Positions 1 through 8,184 of a stretch of 17,662 nucleotides of DNA are shown one piece after another. Position 1 is the stretch's first letter. Each line of letters begins with the position of its first letter. Both the position numbers and the translations under genes were made by a program. The notes beneath the pieces were generated by a model, which searched no databases, was not told the DNA's origin, and worked only from the letters and a program-made list of their open reading frames with translations. The stretch is taken from NCBI GenBank assembly GCA_900554705.1, contig USIH01000031.1:1-17662 (forward strand). The letters are read 5' to 3'. The stretch is from an uncultured Eubacteriales bacterium. Its GTDB lineage: Bacteria > Bacillota > Clostridia > Oscillospirales > Oscillospiraceae.

Positions 1-3000
1 TGCGCGACGAGGATCGCGTTGCAGACGGAGCAGTGCTTGCCTTCGGTCTTGCCGGCGGTGGTGCACGTCGCGGGAACCGCTGCGTCGATGACCTCGGTGT
101 GACCGGTGGCTGCCTTGATGTCGGTCATGTCGCTGTAGTCGCAGCGAGTGCAGGCATACTCGGTGTAGCCCTCTTCCGTGCACGTCGGTGCATGAACGGT
201 GCCTGCTACCATGTTGTGCCCAAGCGCCGGGATGGTCGTCTGCGCCTCGGTGATCTCGTTTGTGCAGGCCTCGTCAGAGAAGAACTTTCCGCAGGAGCAC
301 ATCCAGTAGGCGATGTTGCCGTCCGTCGTGCACGTCGGCGCGACCGCGTCGGAGCCTGCGACAGCTCCATGGACATGGCTGCCGGAGGCGACCGTGACGG
401 GGATCGTTGCGCTGTAGGTCTGGTAGTTGCTGTGGCCGTCGGCCGCATAGGTATGGAGTGTGACGGTGAGGGTCGTGCTGCCTTCCGCGCCGGAAAGGAC
501 ATTGCCGTTTTCGTCAACGACGAGGATATTCTCGTTGCCGCTCGTCCATTCGACGGAGGCAAGTGTGCTCCCCAGATCGAAGCGGTAGCCGAGCGTCGCT
601 TCGGCATCCGGCTGGAGGGTCAGAGAGTGGATCACTTCTTCGTCCTTCGTGATCTCGACCACGTCGGCGACGAAGAGGTAGAGCTTCGTGTTGTTGCTCT
701 TTGCATCGGCAAGTACAAAGCGGCCGTCGCTGAAGGCGAGGTAGTTCCCGTTGTCCTCCACGCAGAGGCAGAAATCGCCGTTCGTATAACCCTTGGAGAC
801 GGTGAACAGGCCGTTGTTTGCCGTGGCGTCGAACTTGATCTTATCGGAGTTCAGGTGCAGATAGTTGCCCGCTCCGTCGCGGAAGCCGAGGCCGGTGCGC
901 GTGCCGTTATAGTCCGTGGCCGCGTAGTCGGGAACCATTCTGGCGACGGCAAGGTCGGAATTGACCATTGCGGTCGTGCCCGCGACGGTGATCTCGACGC
1001 CCTTGAGGTAGGAGCCGTCCGCCGTCGTGCCGAGCGCATAGTACTTGCCGTCGGCTTCGGCAACGATGATGAACTGGCCGACATTGGCAAGCGCAGAGGC
1101 ATAGTCGTTCTCAAAGTCGGCTGCCGTGAGCTGCGTGTAGGTCTTGGACGTGACGGGCGCCAGCTTCGGCAGGATCGTCGCGTTGCCCCACGTGTCGCAG
1201 CGCGAGCACTTGTAGTACATGAGGCCGTCGGCGTCCGTGGTGGGCGCGAGGTAGTGCTCCGCGTCGTCATGCGACGGCTCGATGCTGAAGTCATGCCCCT
1301 TGGCGGGCGTGATGTTTACCATCTCGCTGTAGTCGCAGCGCGCGCAGGTCACTTCGGTGTAGCCCTCCTGCGTGCAGGTCGGCTCGACGGTGTTGTAGGA
1401 ATAGTCATGGCCGAGCGCAGCAATGGTCTCGTTGCGCGTTTCGCCGCAGAGCGCGCAGGTATAACGGCGCAGGCCGGAGGTGGTGCAGGTCGCGGCGGTC
1501 GTGACCTCGCCCTCGCCCCAGTTGTGGTGGCAGGTGCCGGACTTCTCGTACAGGAAGACCTTGGTGTAGATGCTTGTGCCGTAGAAGCGGAACTGCTTGG
1601 ACTGTGTATTGAATTTGAGGCTGTAGTTGCCGACGTTGGCGATCACGGCGGATGCATCGCTGTTGAGCGTTACCGTATAGTCGGCAGCCGTGGAGCCGGT
1701 CGCAAAGCCGTTTCTCGCATCCTTGAAGCTGAACCAGTCGGCGGCGGCGTTCATGATGTTGTAGCTTGTGCCGTTCGGGGTGATCTGGACGGCATAGCCG
1801 CTCGGGTCGGCGACGCAGATGGTGCTCTTGTCGTCGCTGTAATAGGAACCGATGGTGTAGTTGCCGGCCTTGTCGTTCTGACCGTCAAAGACATAAGCGC
1901 CGTCGGAGGCCTGATAGACGATGAGGTATTCGCCTTCCCAATTCTCGGGAGCTTCCTTGACAAGGACGTACAGAGACGCGCCGCAGACGGTGCAGACGCC
2001 GCTGTCAAAGCTGTGCGCCGTGGCGGGGATCGCCTCGGTGTAGCTGTCGCCGCAGCGCGTGCAGGTGTAGGTCATTTCGCCCGCTGCCGAGCAGGTCGCT
2101 TCCTTCGTGACCGTTTCGGTATAGGCGTGACCGAGGGCGTCGATCTCTTCGATCGTCTCCGCGCCGCAGAGCGTGCAGACGAGCTTCTGCGTTCCCTTTT
2201 CCGTGCAGGTGGCAGCCGTTTCGACCGTTGCTTCGCCGTTTACGTGGGCGGAGGTCGCTGCGTAGTCGCAGCTTTCATTTGCGCAGCGCGCGGTGTGCGT
2301 GCCGTCGCCGTTGTCCGTGTAGACAAGGTCGGTATGCTCGCAGACCTTCTGCGGCTCCGTGGTGAAGTGGTAGATCGGGTTGCTCGCAAAGAGGCGGATC
2401 GCGTAGATGTTGGTGGGCATGGTCTCCGAGCCGTAGTAGGTCTCGCCGTAGCAGGAGAAGAAGCCGCTGTAGTTGCTGCTGTTAAACAGGACGGTGTTGG
2501 CCGTGTAGGTGCCGCAGGCGGTCATCTTGACAAGCGCGCCTTCGTAGAACGAGAGCGTCCAGCGGGCGGCGTCGTCCGGATCGGAGGTCAGCGCAATGTC
2601 GTTGCTGCTTGCGGTGTTGGTGCAGGAGGCAAGGTAATAGTCGTTGCCTTCCGCGTCGGTCAGGTCGCTGAGGAAGCGGAACGAACCGTCGGCCAGCTTT
2701 TGCAGGGTGAAGATCTGCACGGTGGTGCTGTCGGACAGGCGGATGCGGTCGTTCGTGACGGTGACGTCCGCGCCCTTGAGCTTCCGGCCGTTGTCGGTGA
2801 ACTGTGCCATCGCCATGGTCTTGCTCTGCCACTTGCCGTCGTTGGCAATGACGACCTCAAAGCCGTCGTCGAGCACGCCGAGATCGGTGACAAGCTGATA
2901 GACGTTCTCACCGCCGAAGGACTCGCTGCCGACGTAGGAATACAGCGCGGTGAAGGTCACGTCGGCGCTGACTTCATACTGCGCGCCCGCTTCGTAGCAG

Positions 3001-5610
3001 GTGACGGCCTCCGTCGTATCCTGCACGGAGCCGATCGTCCAGCCGGCGAAGACATAGTTCTGCGCGGTGGCCGTCAGCGTGCCGGTCGGCGTGGGGAGCG
3101 TGACGGACTCGCCGTCCTTCGCGCTCACGTCCGCGATGGCGTCGATGCCCTCGGGAACGACGAAGGAGATCGTGCGGTTATAGATGTACTTTTCTTCCTT
3201 GCAGTTGTCGCAGACGAACTTTTCGTATGCGTCGGTCGTCTCGACGGACGTCCAGCTATGGCCGGTTGCCGCGTGCGTGACGGTGTAGGTGTGGCTCGTG
3301 TCACGGCTGCAAACATAGACGGTGTGGCCGTCCTGCGTGCAGGTGGCCGCGACGTCCTCCGTGACCTTGTAGTCATGACCCAGCGCCGCAACGCTTTCGG
3401 TCTTGCCGGTCTTGCAGCGCGAGCAGACGTAGCGGTTGCTGCCGGAGGCTTCACAGGTCGCGGGCGTCGACTTCTCCGCGTCGAGCACGAAGTCGTGACC
3501 CAGCGCGGCAGGCTCGGAGGTCGTCCATGTCTCGCCGCAGGTCGGGCAGGTCCATGTGGTCGTGCCGGCCACGGTGCAGGTCGCCGCGGTCGTGACCTCG
3601 GAGGTCGCGGCCGCGTGGTCGCAGGTGTTGGTGAAGAGATAGAGGTCGAAGGTGTAGCTCGCACCGGAGTTGGTTGCGTTGGAAAGGGCGTAGTTCTTAA
3701 TGGAGGAGGCATTGTACATACCGATGCCTCTGGTGCCGTTATAGAACCAGAAGGTGCCGTCCGCCTTCCCCGCCTTGGTCAGCCACTCGTAGGAGGCGCT
3801 CCCTACGCTCAGGGTTGTAGACGTGGAGCCGACAATGTATTTGCCGTCGTGGGCGACGGTATAGCCGCTTTCGGTGGCGGTGACGTTCCAGAGGTAGGCT
3901 TCGCCTGCGTTAAGCGCGATCACGTTGTCCTCGACCGTGACCTCGGTGGGAGTCAGTCCGCTGCCGATGGCGTAGAACTTGCCGTTATAGGCAAATGCCA
4001 TGATGTAGTCCTTGCCGGAGGTGATCTCCGTAACGCGGGAATAACGGATCTTCTCGCCCAGCGCGGGGATCGTCTCGGTGTAGCTGTCGCCGCAGCGGGA
4101 GCAGGTGTAGGTCTTAACGCCCGTTTCGGTCGTCGTCGGCGCGGTCGTAATGACGCCGCCGTCGTAATCGTGGCCCAGCGCCGCAATCGTCTCCGTTACG
4201 GTATCGCCGCAGGTGGCGCACACGGAGGTCTTGGAGCCTGCCGTCGTGCAGGTCGCGGCGACAACGGTGTCCGTGTAGCTGTGGCCGGTGGCGGCGACGG
4301 TCTCGATCTTGGTCTCGCCGCACTTCGTGCAGGTGAAGGTCTTCTCGCCGCTCGCGGTGCAGGTGGGCGCCTTGGTGATCGCGCCGTCGTTCCAGCTGTG
4401 GACGCAGACGGAAGCGCCGTTGAGCGTGGTGTAGTAGGTCGTGCCGGAGGAGCCGGACTTGCGATAAAGCTGGATGTCCTGCTGACCGCTCTTGTAGTAG
4501 CGGAAGCGATTTTGATCGGCCGCGTTATTGAACTTCAGCGTTGCGCCGGCGGAACTTTTGATCGTGGCCGTGCCGCCGCTGATCGTGATGGTATGCTTGA
4601 GCGCGGTATCGCTTGTATTCAGACCGTTGCTGTTGGTCGTTCTGCCGATGTACTTCCCGTTCTTGGCAAGGATGCTGCCGTCGGTGCCGATCGCGAAGCT
4701 GTAGGCATCGCCCTGTGCTGCGGAGACGGTGTTATCGGCGATGGTGACGCTCTGCGTGTTTTTCGCGACATCGAGCGTTTCCAGGCTGCTGTCGAAGATC
4801 ACGCTGCTCTTCTCGTAAACAATGAGGTATTCGCCCGCGAGATCGTCCGGCGTCGTGGTCAGCTTCACATAGTCGCCGCCGCCCGTGCCGCCCTGACGGT
4901 AGGAGTAGAGGGCGATGAGCGTGGCGCTGCCGTTATTATAGTTGCTTCCCGCCGTGAAGTAGTCCGGCGCGGTGGTGGAATCCTCTTCCATCGCGGCGGT
5001 CGTCCAGCCGACGAAGGTATGGTCGCCGTCGGGCGTTCCGGCCGTGGGAAGCGTGATGCCGTCGTTGCTGTTGCCGGTAACGGAGGCTACGGCCTCGACA
5101 CCGTCGGGCACGACGAACGAAACGGTAAACGAGGTGCCGGTCGCCGGAATGCGCTCGGTCTTTTCATAGGCGCAGACCGTACAGGTGTAGGTCGTCACGC
5201 CGTCGGTCGTTTCCGTTGCAGGCGTGGTGACAACGCCGCCGTTCCAGCGATGGCCTTCCTTGTCGTTGCAGGTCTTTCCGCAGACGGCACACAGATGCCA
5301 GTGGCCTGCCGCGTCGGAGGTATAGGAGGCAGCGGGCGTATGGTCGACCGTCTCGATCGTCTCGGTCTTCGTCTCGCCGCAGGAGGCGCAGGTGTAGGTC
5401 TTGACGCCCGCTTTTGTGCAGGTCGCCTCCGTGGTGATCACGCCCGCGTCCCAGCTGTGCCCCGTCGCGGGGATCTCGATGCAGCCGGAGAGGATCGCGC
5501 CGCAGTCGGCGCACTTCACGCCGGCAGTCGTGCCGCTCGCGGTGCAGGTCGCGTCGACCTGTGCGACGGTCTGCGTGTTTTCGTGCGTGCAAGCCGCGCC
5601 GATGACGGTG
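1..5610 (-). repeat. Six clusters of CxxC (zinc-ribbon-like) repeats in the giant protein
   Basis: Clusters lie at about 5130-5610, 4055-4425, 3185-3640, 1990-2350, 1165-1530 and 1-350. Each unit is about 40-45 residues with the pattern ATCT..G...YTC..CG.T..ETI.A.GH, so it has one Cys early, a CxxC pair and a closing Gly-His. I count about 18 clear CxxC pairs (for example TCTKCG, VCATCG, TCSRCG in the second cluster) and three irregular ones (VCSRDT, CANESC, MCSCG). Similar repeats are common in clostridial exported proteins. Whether they bind zinc, form disulfides or only space the domains is not known from sequence. Confidence 0.85.
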
Positions 5611-7409
5611 GTGTAGTAGGCCGTGCCGCCTTCCCCCGCTTTGTAGAGGTAGAAGGTCTTGTCCGTGCCGTAGCCGCTGCCGGAGTAGGGACGCCAGCCG
5701 CCGGAGGTGTTATAGCTGAGGGTGCCGACGGAGCTGTTGCTGATCGTCCACTTGCCGTCGGAGAGGGTGAAGCTCCAGACCGTGTTGGAGGTCGTAGAAA
5801 GCTCAACCTTCTTTGCACCGCTGGAATAGAGATCGCCCTTGCCGTTCGGCGCGGCGATCACGCCGTCGGTGATCGTCCAGACATCGGCATCGGACGGAGA
5901 GGCGATGCTGTCGCCGGAGTAGGTGCTGCCCTCGGTGATCCAGTTGTTAGAAACGGTGCTCTTCATCGCCAGCCCGGTGGAGGCGCTGACGATCACATAG
6001 CTGCCGTTCTCGACCGAGGAACCGGTAAACTTGGTATATGTATCGGAGCTGCCGTCTCCGCCGACGGAGTACTTATAGAGCGCATAGAGCGTCGCGTTGC
6101 CCGTGACGGTGTAGCTGTCGGTGTAATAGTCGGGCTTTGCCGTGACATTGTCTGCCGTCGCGGCGGCCCAGCCGAGGAAGGTGTAGCTATAAGCGCCGGT
6201 CGGTGTTCCGGTCGGTGCGGAAAGGCTGAGCACCGTTCCGGTCGTTGCGGTCACGGCCGTCGGCGCGGTCAAGCCGCTCGGGACGGAGAACGTCACCGTA
6301 TAGGTCGCGATCTTGGAGAAGATGATCTGCACCGTGCAGTCGGACGAAGCCTTTACGGTAAAGACATTTCCGTTCTGCGTGACGGTCGCCGTGCCGCTCA
6401 GGACGGTGTAGCCCGTCGCGGCGTAGCCGGTCTTCGGCGCGGCGGTGATGGTGCTGCCGGAGACGGACACCGTGCCGTAGGCGGTGTTGTTCGAGGTCGC
6501 GCTCACCGTGTAGGAGACGGTGGAGCTGCCGCCGGAGGGCGTGGGATAATTCGCGGGAACATCCGCGCCCAGAAGCCGGAAAGCAAGCTCCGGATAGTCC
6601 ACGAAGACGTTACGCACGCCGGTGATGGACTGCACGGCGTCGTTGCGTCCCATCTCCCAAGTGTCAACGGGGTCTTCCTTGAGCCACTTGAGCAGGACGG
6701 CGCGGCTTTCCATGACGCCGCCGGAGCCGTAGAACTTGCTCGTGTTGCCCCAGCGCATCAGATGCTGGAGCATCAGGCGGGCGACGTCGCCGTGCAGGTT
6801 CTGACCGTGCTGGTTGGGGTTATAGTAGCCGGAACCCTCGCCGTAGGCATCGTTGCCGCGGCTGCTGTTTTCGGAGGTCGCCGTCGGACGGAGCATCATG
6901 ATGTCGTTCTCATCGGCACCGTTAAGTCCCTTGCTGTTCGGCCATGTGTGCTCACGGTTCCAGCTTCCGCCTTCGCCCCAGCCGGGGCCGATGGCAACGG
7001 CGGAATAGTAGGAGGAGATCTTATCCTGATTTTCTTCGCAGTCGGTATAGCGGTAGAGCTCCTTCGTGCCGTTATACGAGGTGGTGCTGGTCTGCTTCGC
7101 CTCCAGCATCGTGTGGATCGCCGTTCCAAGGGGGCTGCTGTAGATCGCGCTGGCGCTGGTCGAGGTGCTGCCGGACTTGGAAGAGAGCAGCGTGTAGGAA
7201 TAGCTGCCGGTGTAGTAGCTTTGCGCGTATGTGGTCAGGAAGGTTGCGGTGGTGTCGCGTGTGCCCCAGTTGTAAACGTACTTGCCGTTTTTGCGGTAGT
7301 TTACTTCCGAGGCGCTGGTCGGCTCCTTGGCACTGGCGGTCAGACCGGAAAACAGGCTGAGCAGCAGGGCAAGCAGCACCAGAACGGAAAGGGTGCGTCT
7401 GGTCTTCAA
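1..7409 (-). CDS. Giant secreted endonuclease I-family protein with InlB, beta-rich and CxxC repeat modules (3' end beyond the window)
   Basis: I read this frame on the minus strand from TTG at 7409 to the window edge: 2,469 codons and no stop. AGGAG (7420-7424) lies 10 nt before the TTG. The first in-frame ATG comes only about 100 codons later, which would lose the signal peptide (residues 1-27, basic MKTRR then a Leu-rich core ending TASA). Residues about 60-285 match the endonuclease I family, which are secreted or periplasmic metal-dependent nucleases. The motif WNREHTWPNS (150-159) supplies the likely catalytic His154, followed by a D-x6-RPT stretch and N181-S-S-R184-G-N186. After this come three InlB-type B repeats, six beta-rich modules, a BIG2-like segment and six clusters of CxxC repeats. 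Nuclease activity on extracellular nucleic acid is inferred from the family; adhesion or metal binding by the repeats is speculation. The C-terminus and any wall anchor are not visible. Confidence 0.9.
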   Translation of the reverse strand, partial: MKTRRTLSVLVLLALLLSLFSGLTASAKEPTSASEVNYRKNGKYVYNWGTRDTTATFLTTYAQSYYTGSYSYTLLSSKSGSTSTSASAIYSSPLGTAIHTMLEAKQTSTTSYNGTKELYRYTDCEENQDKISSYYSAVAIGPGWGEGGSWNREHTWPNSKGLNGADENDIMMLRPTATSENSSRGNDAYGEGSGYYNPNQHGQNLHGDVARLMLQHLMRWGNTSKFYGSGGVMESRAVLLKWLKEDPVDTWEMGRNDAVQSITGVRNVFVDYPELAFRLLGADVPANYPTPSGGSSTVSYTVSATSNNTAYGTVSVSGSTITAAPKTGYAATGYTVLSGTATVTQNGNVFTVKASSDCTVQIIFSKIATYTVTFSVPSGLTAPTAVTATTGTVLSLSAPTGTPTGAYSYTFLGWAAATADNVTAKPDYYTDSYTVTGNATLYALYKYSVGGDGSSDTYTKFTGSSVENGSYVIVSASTGLAMKSTVSNNWITEGSTYSGDSIASPSDADVWTITDGVIAAPNGKGDLYSSGAKKVELSTTSNTVWSFTLSDGKWTISNSSVGTLSYNTSGGWRPYSGSGYGTDKTFYLYKAGEGGTAYYTTVIGAACTHENTQTVAQVDATCTASGTTAGVKCADCGAILSGCIEIPATGHSWDAGVITTEATCTKAGVKTYTCASCGETKTETIETVDHTPAASYTSDAAGHWHLCAVCGKTCNDKEGHRWNGGVVTTPATETTDGVTTYTCTVCAYEKTERIPATGTSFTVSFVVPDGVEAVASVTGNSNDGITLPTAGTPDGDHTFVGWTTAAMEEDSTTAPDYFTAGSNYNNGSATLIALYSYRQGGTGGGDYVKLTTTPDDLAGEYLIVYEKSSVIFDSSLETLDVAKNTQSVTIADNTVSAAQGDAYSFAIGTDGSILAKNGKYIGRTTNSNGLNTSDTALKHTITISGGTATIKSSAGATLKFNNAADQNRFRYYKSGQQDIQLYRKSGSSGTTYYTTLNGASVCVHSWNDGAITKAPTCTASGEKTFTCTKCGETKIETVAATGHSYTDTVVAATCTTAGSKTSVCATCGDTVTETIAALGHDYDGGVITTAPTTTETGVKTYTCSRCGDSYTETIPALGEKIRYSRVTEITSGKDYIMAFAYNGKFYAIGSGLTPTEVTVEDNVIALNAGEAYLWNVTATESGYTVAHDGKYIVGSTSTTLSVGSASYEWLTKAGKADGTFWFYNGTRGIGMYNASSIKNYALSNATNSGASYTFDLYLFTNTCDHAAATSEVTTAATCTVAGTTTWTCPTCGETWTTSEPAALGHDFVLDAEKSTPATCEASGSNRYVCSRCKTGKTESVAALGHDYKVTEDVAATCTQDGHTVYVCSRDTSHTYTVTHAATGHSWTSVETTDAYEKFVCDNCKEEKYIYNRTISFVVPEGIDAIADVSAKDGESVTLPTPTGTLTATAQNYVFAGWTIGSVQDTTEAVTCYEAGAQYEVSADVTFTALYSYVGSESFGGENVYQLVTDLGVLDDGFEVVIANDGKWQSKTMAMAQFTDNGRKLKGADVTVTNDRIRLSDSTTVQIFTLQKLADGSFRFLSDLTDAEGNDYYLASCTNTASSNDIALTSDPDDAARWTLSFYEGALVKMTACGTYTANTVLFNSSNYSGFFSCYGETYYGSETMPTNIYAIRLFASNPIYHFTTEPQKVCEHTDLVYTDNGDGTHTARCANESCDYAATSAHVNGEATVETAATCTEKGTQKLVCTLCGAETIEEIDALGHAYTETVTKEATCSAAGEMTYTCTRCGDSYTEAIPATAHSFDSGVCTVCGASLYVLVKEAPENWEGEYLIVYQASDGAYVFDGQNDKAGNYTIGSYYSDDKSTICVADPSGYAVQITPNGTSYNIMNAAADWFSFKDARNGFATGSTAADYTVTLNSDASAVIANVGNYSLKFNTQSKQFRFYGTSIYTKVFLYEKSGTCHHNWGEGEVTTAATCTTSGLRRYTCALCGETRNETIAALGHDYSYNTVEPTCTQEGYTEVTCARCDYSEMVNITPAKGHDFSIEPSHDDAEHYLAPTTDADGLMYYKCSRCDTWGNATILPKLAPVTSKTYTQLTAADFENDYASALANVGQFIIVAEADGKYYALGTTADGSYLKGVEITVAGTTAMVNSDLAVARMVPDYAATDYNGTRTGLGFRDGAGNYLHLNSDKIKFDATANNGLFTVSKGYTNGDFCLCVEDNGNYLAFSDGRFVLADAKSNNTKLYLFVADVVEITKDEEVIHSLTLQPDAEATLGYRFDLGSTLASVEWTSGNENILVVDENGNVLSGAEGSTTLTVTLHTYAADGHSNYQTYSATIPVTVASGSHVHGAVAGSDAVAPTCTTDGNIAYWMCSCGKFFSDEACTNEITEAQTTIPALGHNMVAGTVHAPTCTEEGYTEYACTRCDYSDMTDIKAATGHTEVIDAAVPATCTTAGKTEGKHCSVCNAILVA
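625..6050 (-). repeat. Six related beta-rich modules alternating with the CxxC clusters
   Basis: The modules lie at about 5595-6050, 4430-4885, 3640-4060, 2350-2935, 1525-1985 and 625-1155. Each is about 140-195 residues and begins near a Gly-x-Tyr/Phe-hydrophobic-IV segment (GSYVIVSA, GEYLIVYEK, KDYIMAFA, GFEVVIAN, GEYLIVYQA, GQFIIVAEA). Most later read 'KY(I)xG' and end in an aromatic strand such as IQLYRKSG, FDLYLFTN or KVFLYEKSG. They look like diverged copies of one module, possibly a beta-sandwich or beta-trefoil. I do not recognise a named family. A BIG2-like stretch follows the last one (about 375-630). Confidence 0.6.
2930..6305 (-). repeat. Three InlB-type B repeats in the giant protein
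   Basis: The copies lie at about 6065-6305, 4890-5130 and 2930-3180. Each opens with a strand of the type TVSFVVPDGV or TISFVVPEGI, has a central F-x-GW (FLGW, FVGW, FAGW) and closes with LYALYKY, LIALYSY or FTALYSY. These are features of the Listeria-Bacteroides B repeat, a small beta-grasp-like module of surface proteins. The first copy is preceded by a related divergent repeat at about 6310-6535 (VSYTVSATSNN to IIFSK). Confidence 0.75.
6550..7260 (-). other. Endonuclease I domain of the giant protein
   Basis: Residues about 50-285 hold the only enzymatic domain seen in the protein. Conserved points are R152-E153-H154 with T-W-P after it, D169 and R174-P175-T176, then N181, R184 and N186, and an H201-G-Q-N-L-H206-G-D stretch followed by a helix (VARLMLQHLMRWG). 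This order, REHxWP then RPT then NxxRxN, is the ββα-metal nuclease signature of the family. The domain ends near the WEMGRNDAVQSITGVRNVFVD (second half) helix before YPELAFRLLG, a usual C-terminal element of bacterial secreted members. Fold and metal site are inferred from the motifs alone. Confidence 0.83.
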
Positions 7410-7446
7410 GGAAAATCAACTCCTATTCTTATGTGCAGATAAACTT

Positions 7447-7475
7447 ACTATAGCACACGGCAAGGGCAAAAGCAA
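7447..7475 (-). promoter_or_regulatory. Sigma-A-type promoter of the giant nuclease gene
   Basis: On the minus strand, TTGCTT (7470-7475) is followed by a 17-nt spacer and TATAGT (7447-7452), with an extended TG one base before the -10. The promoter lies directly after the stop codon of the upstream minus-strand gene, so the giant gene can be transcribed on its own. Confidence 0.65.
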
Positions 7476-7483
7476 GAAATTCG

Positions 7484-7807
7484 TCACTGCAAAAACAGGA
7501 AGATCGCCAGCGTCATGATCATCCCCGCGTTATCCTCGCCGCCTTCGCTCAGCAGAAGCAGCAGGATGAGAACGACCAGAAGCTCACCGCGATCCAGTCC
7601 GGACAGGAAGGAGAAGGGGGTGCCCGCAGCGGGGAAGGTCGACTGTGCGGGTTGCGCAGCCGGTGCGGGCGGCGGCTTGACCGGTTTCGACGCCTGCGGC
7701 GGCGGAGCGGGCTGCGGTTTTGACGGCGCGGGCGGCTGACGCGGCGGCTGCGGGACGCGCTGGCATTCAAAGCCGCCGTTTCCCTTGGGCAAGTACCGGT
7801 GATACAT
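7484..7807 (-). CDS. Pro-rich protein with hydrophobic C-terminus, function unknown
   Basis: The protein has 107 residues. It starts at ATG 7807 behind a strong AAAGGAGGG site that overlaps the end of the preceding gene, 2 nt away. Residues 1-20 are polar (MYHRYLPKGN), residues about 20-62 are almost only Pro, Ala, Gln and Lys, and a short Phe/Gly stretch leads to a Leu-rich segment (GELLVVLILLLLLSEGGED) and a second hydrophobic end (MIMTLAIFLFLQ). Leu-rich pairs broken by an acidic turn are common in small clostridial proteins of unknown role, some linked to the spore or envelope. That link is only a guess here. It is the last gene of the three-gene minus-strand operon. Confidence 0.75.
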   Translation of the reverse strand: MYHRYLPKGNGGFECQRVPQPPRQPPAPSKPQPAPPPQASKPVKPPPAPAAQPAQSTFPAAGTPFSFLSGLDRGELLVVLILLLLLSEGGEDNAGMIMTLAIFLFLQ

Positions 7808-7809
7808 GG

Positions 7810-8184
7810 CTAAAACCCTCCTTTTCCACCGCCGAGCGCGCCGCCCTTGAGCGCTGCGCCTGCCAGACGGGAAATACGGGCAAGCTCTGATGCGCGGTCA
7901 AGCGCCGCGCGCCGTTCCGGACGCAAAAACGGCTTCAGCGCGCAGAGCAGCGCCTCCTGCCGCGCGTCGGTATGCTGCGCTTCCTGCATCAGTTGCATGA
8001 CGCTGCGAAGCATTCCCTCGTCCATCGGCGGCACAGGCGGCGGTGCGGGTGGCGGCTCGCCGGCAGGCGTCGCCTCCGGCGGGGAAAGGCCGAGGGACTG
8101 CGCCATGGAAAGAAGCTGCGCCATGCTCTGCGGGTCGTTGAGCAGAGCTTTGAGTTTATCCTCCAGACCGTCCGTTTTTCTCAC
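7810..8184 (-). CDS. Small helical protein of unknown function
   Basis: The protein has 124 residues and starts with GTG at 8184. A stop codon lies three codons upstream, so no longer start is possible. It overlaps the preceding gene by 29 nt, which suggests translational coupling; no good separate binding site is visible. The N-terminal third is helical (LEDKLKALLNDPQSMAQLLS), then comes a Pro-rich linker (about residues 38-53), a second helical region (MLRSVMQLMQEAQ, LKPFLRPERRAALDRASEL) and a Gly/Lys-rich tail. No catalytic motif or membrane segment is visible. I recall similar genes next to each other in gut clostridia but know no function. Confidence 0.78.
   Translation of the reverse strand: MRKTDGLEDKLKALLNDPQSMAQLLSMAQSLGLSPPEATPAGEPPPAPPPVPPMDEGMLRSVMQLMQEAQHTDARQEALLCALKPFLRPERRAALDRASELARISRLAGAALKGGALGGGKGGF

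Noticed and set aside
4972..5169. Short plus-strand frames inside the giant gene region
   Set aside because: They lie opposite or out of frame with a continuous domain-bearing minus frame and have no binding site or homology signal.
1..5610. CRISPR array or tandem DNA repeat in the giant gene
   Set aside because: The periodic similarity is at protein level (CxxC units) with varying DNA; there are no constant direct repeats with unique spacers.
33..7442. Plus-strand frame of 2,469 codons
   Set aside because: It is the exact in-register antisense of the giant nuclease gene, has no recognisable domain or binding site, and its product is low in complexity.
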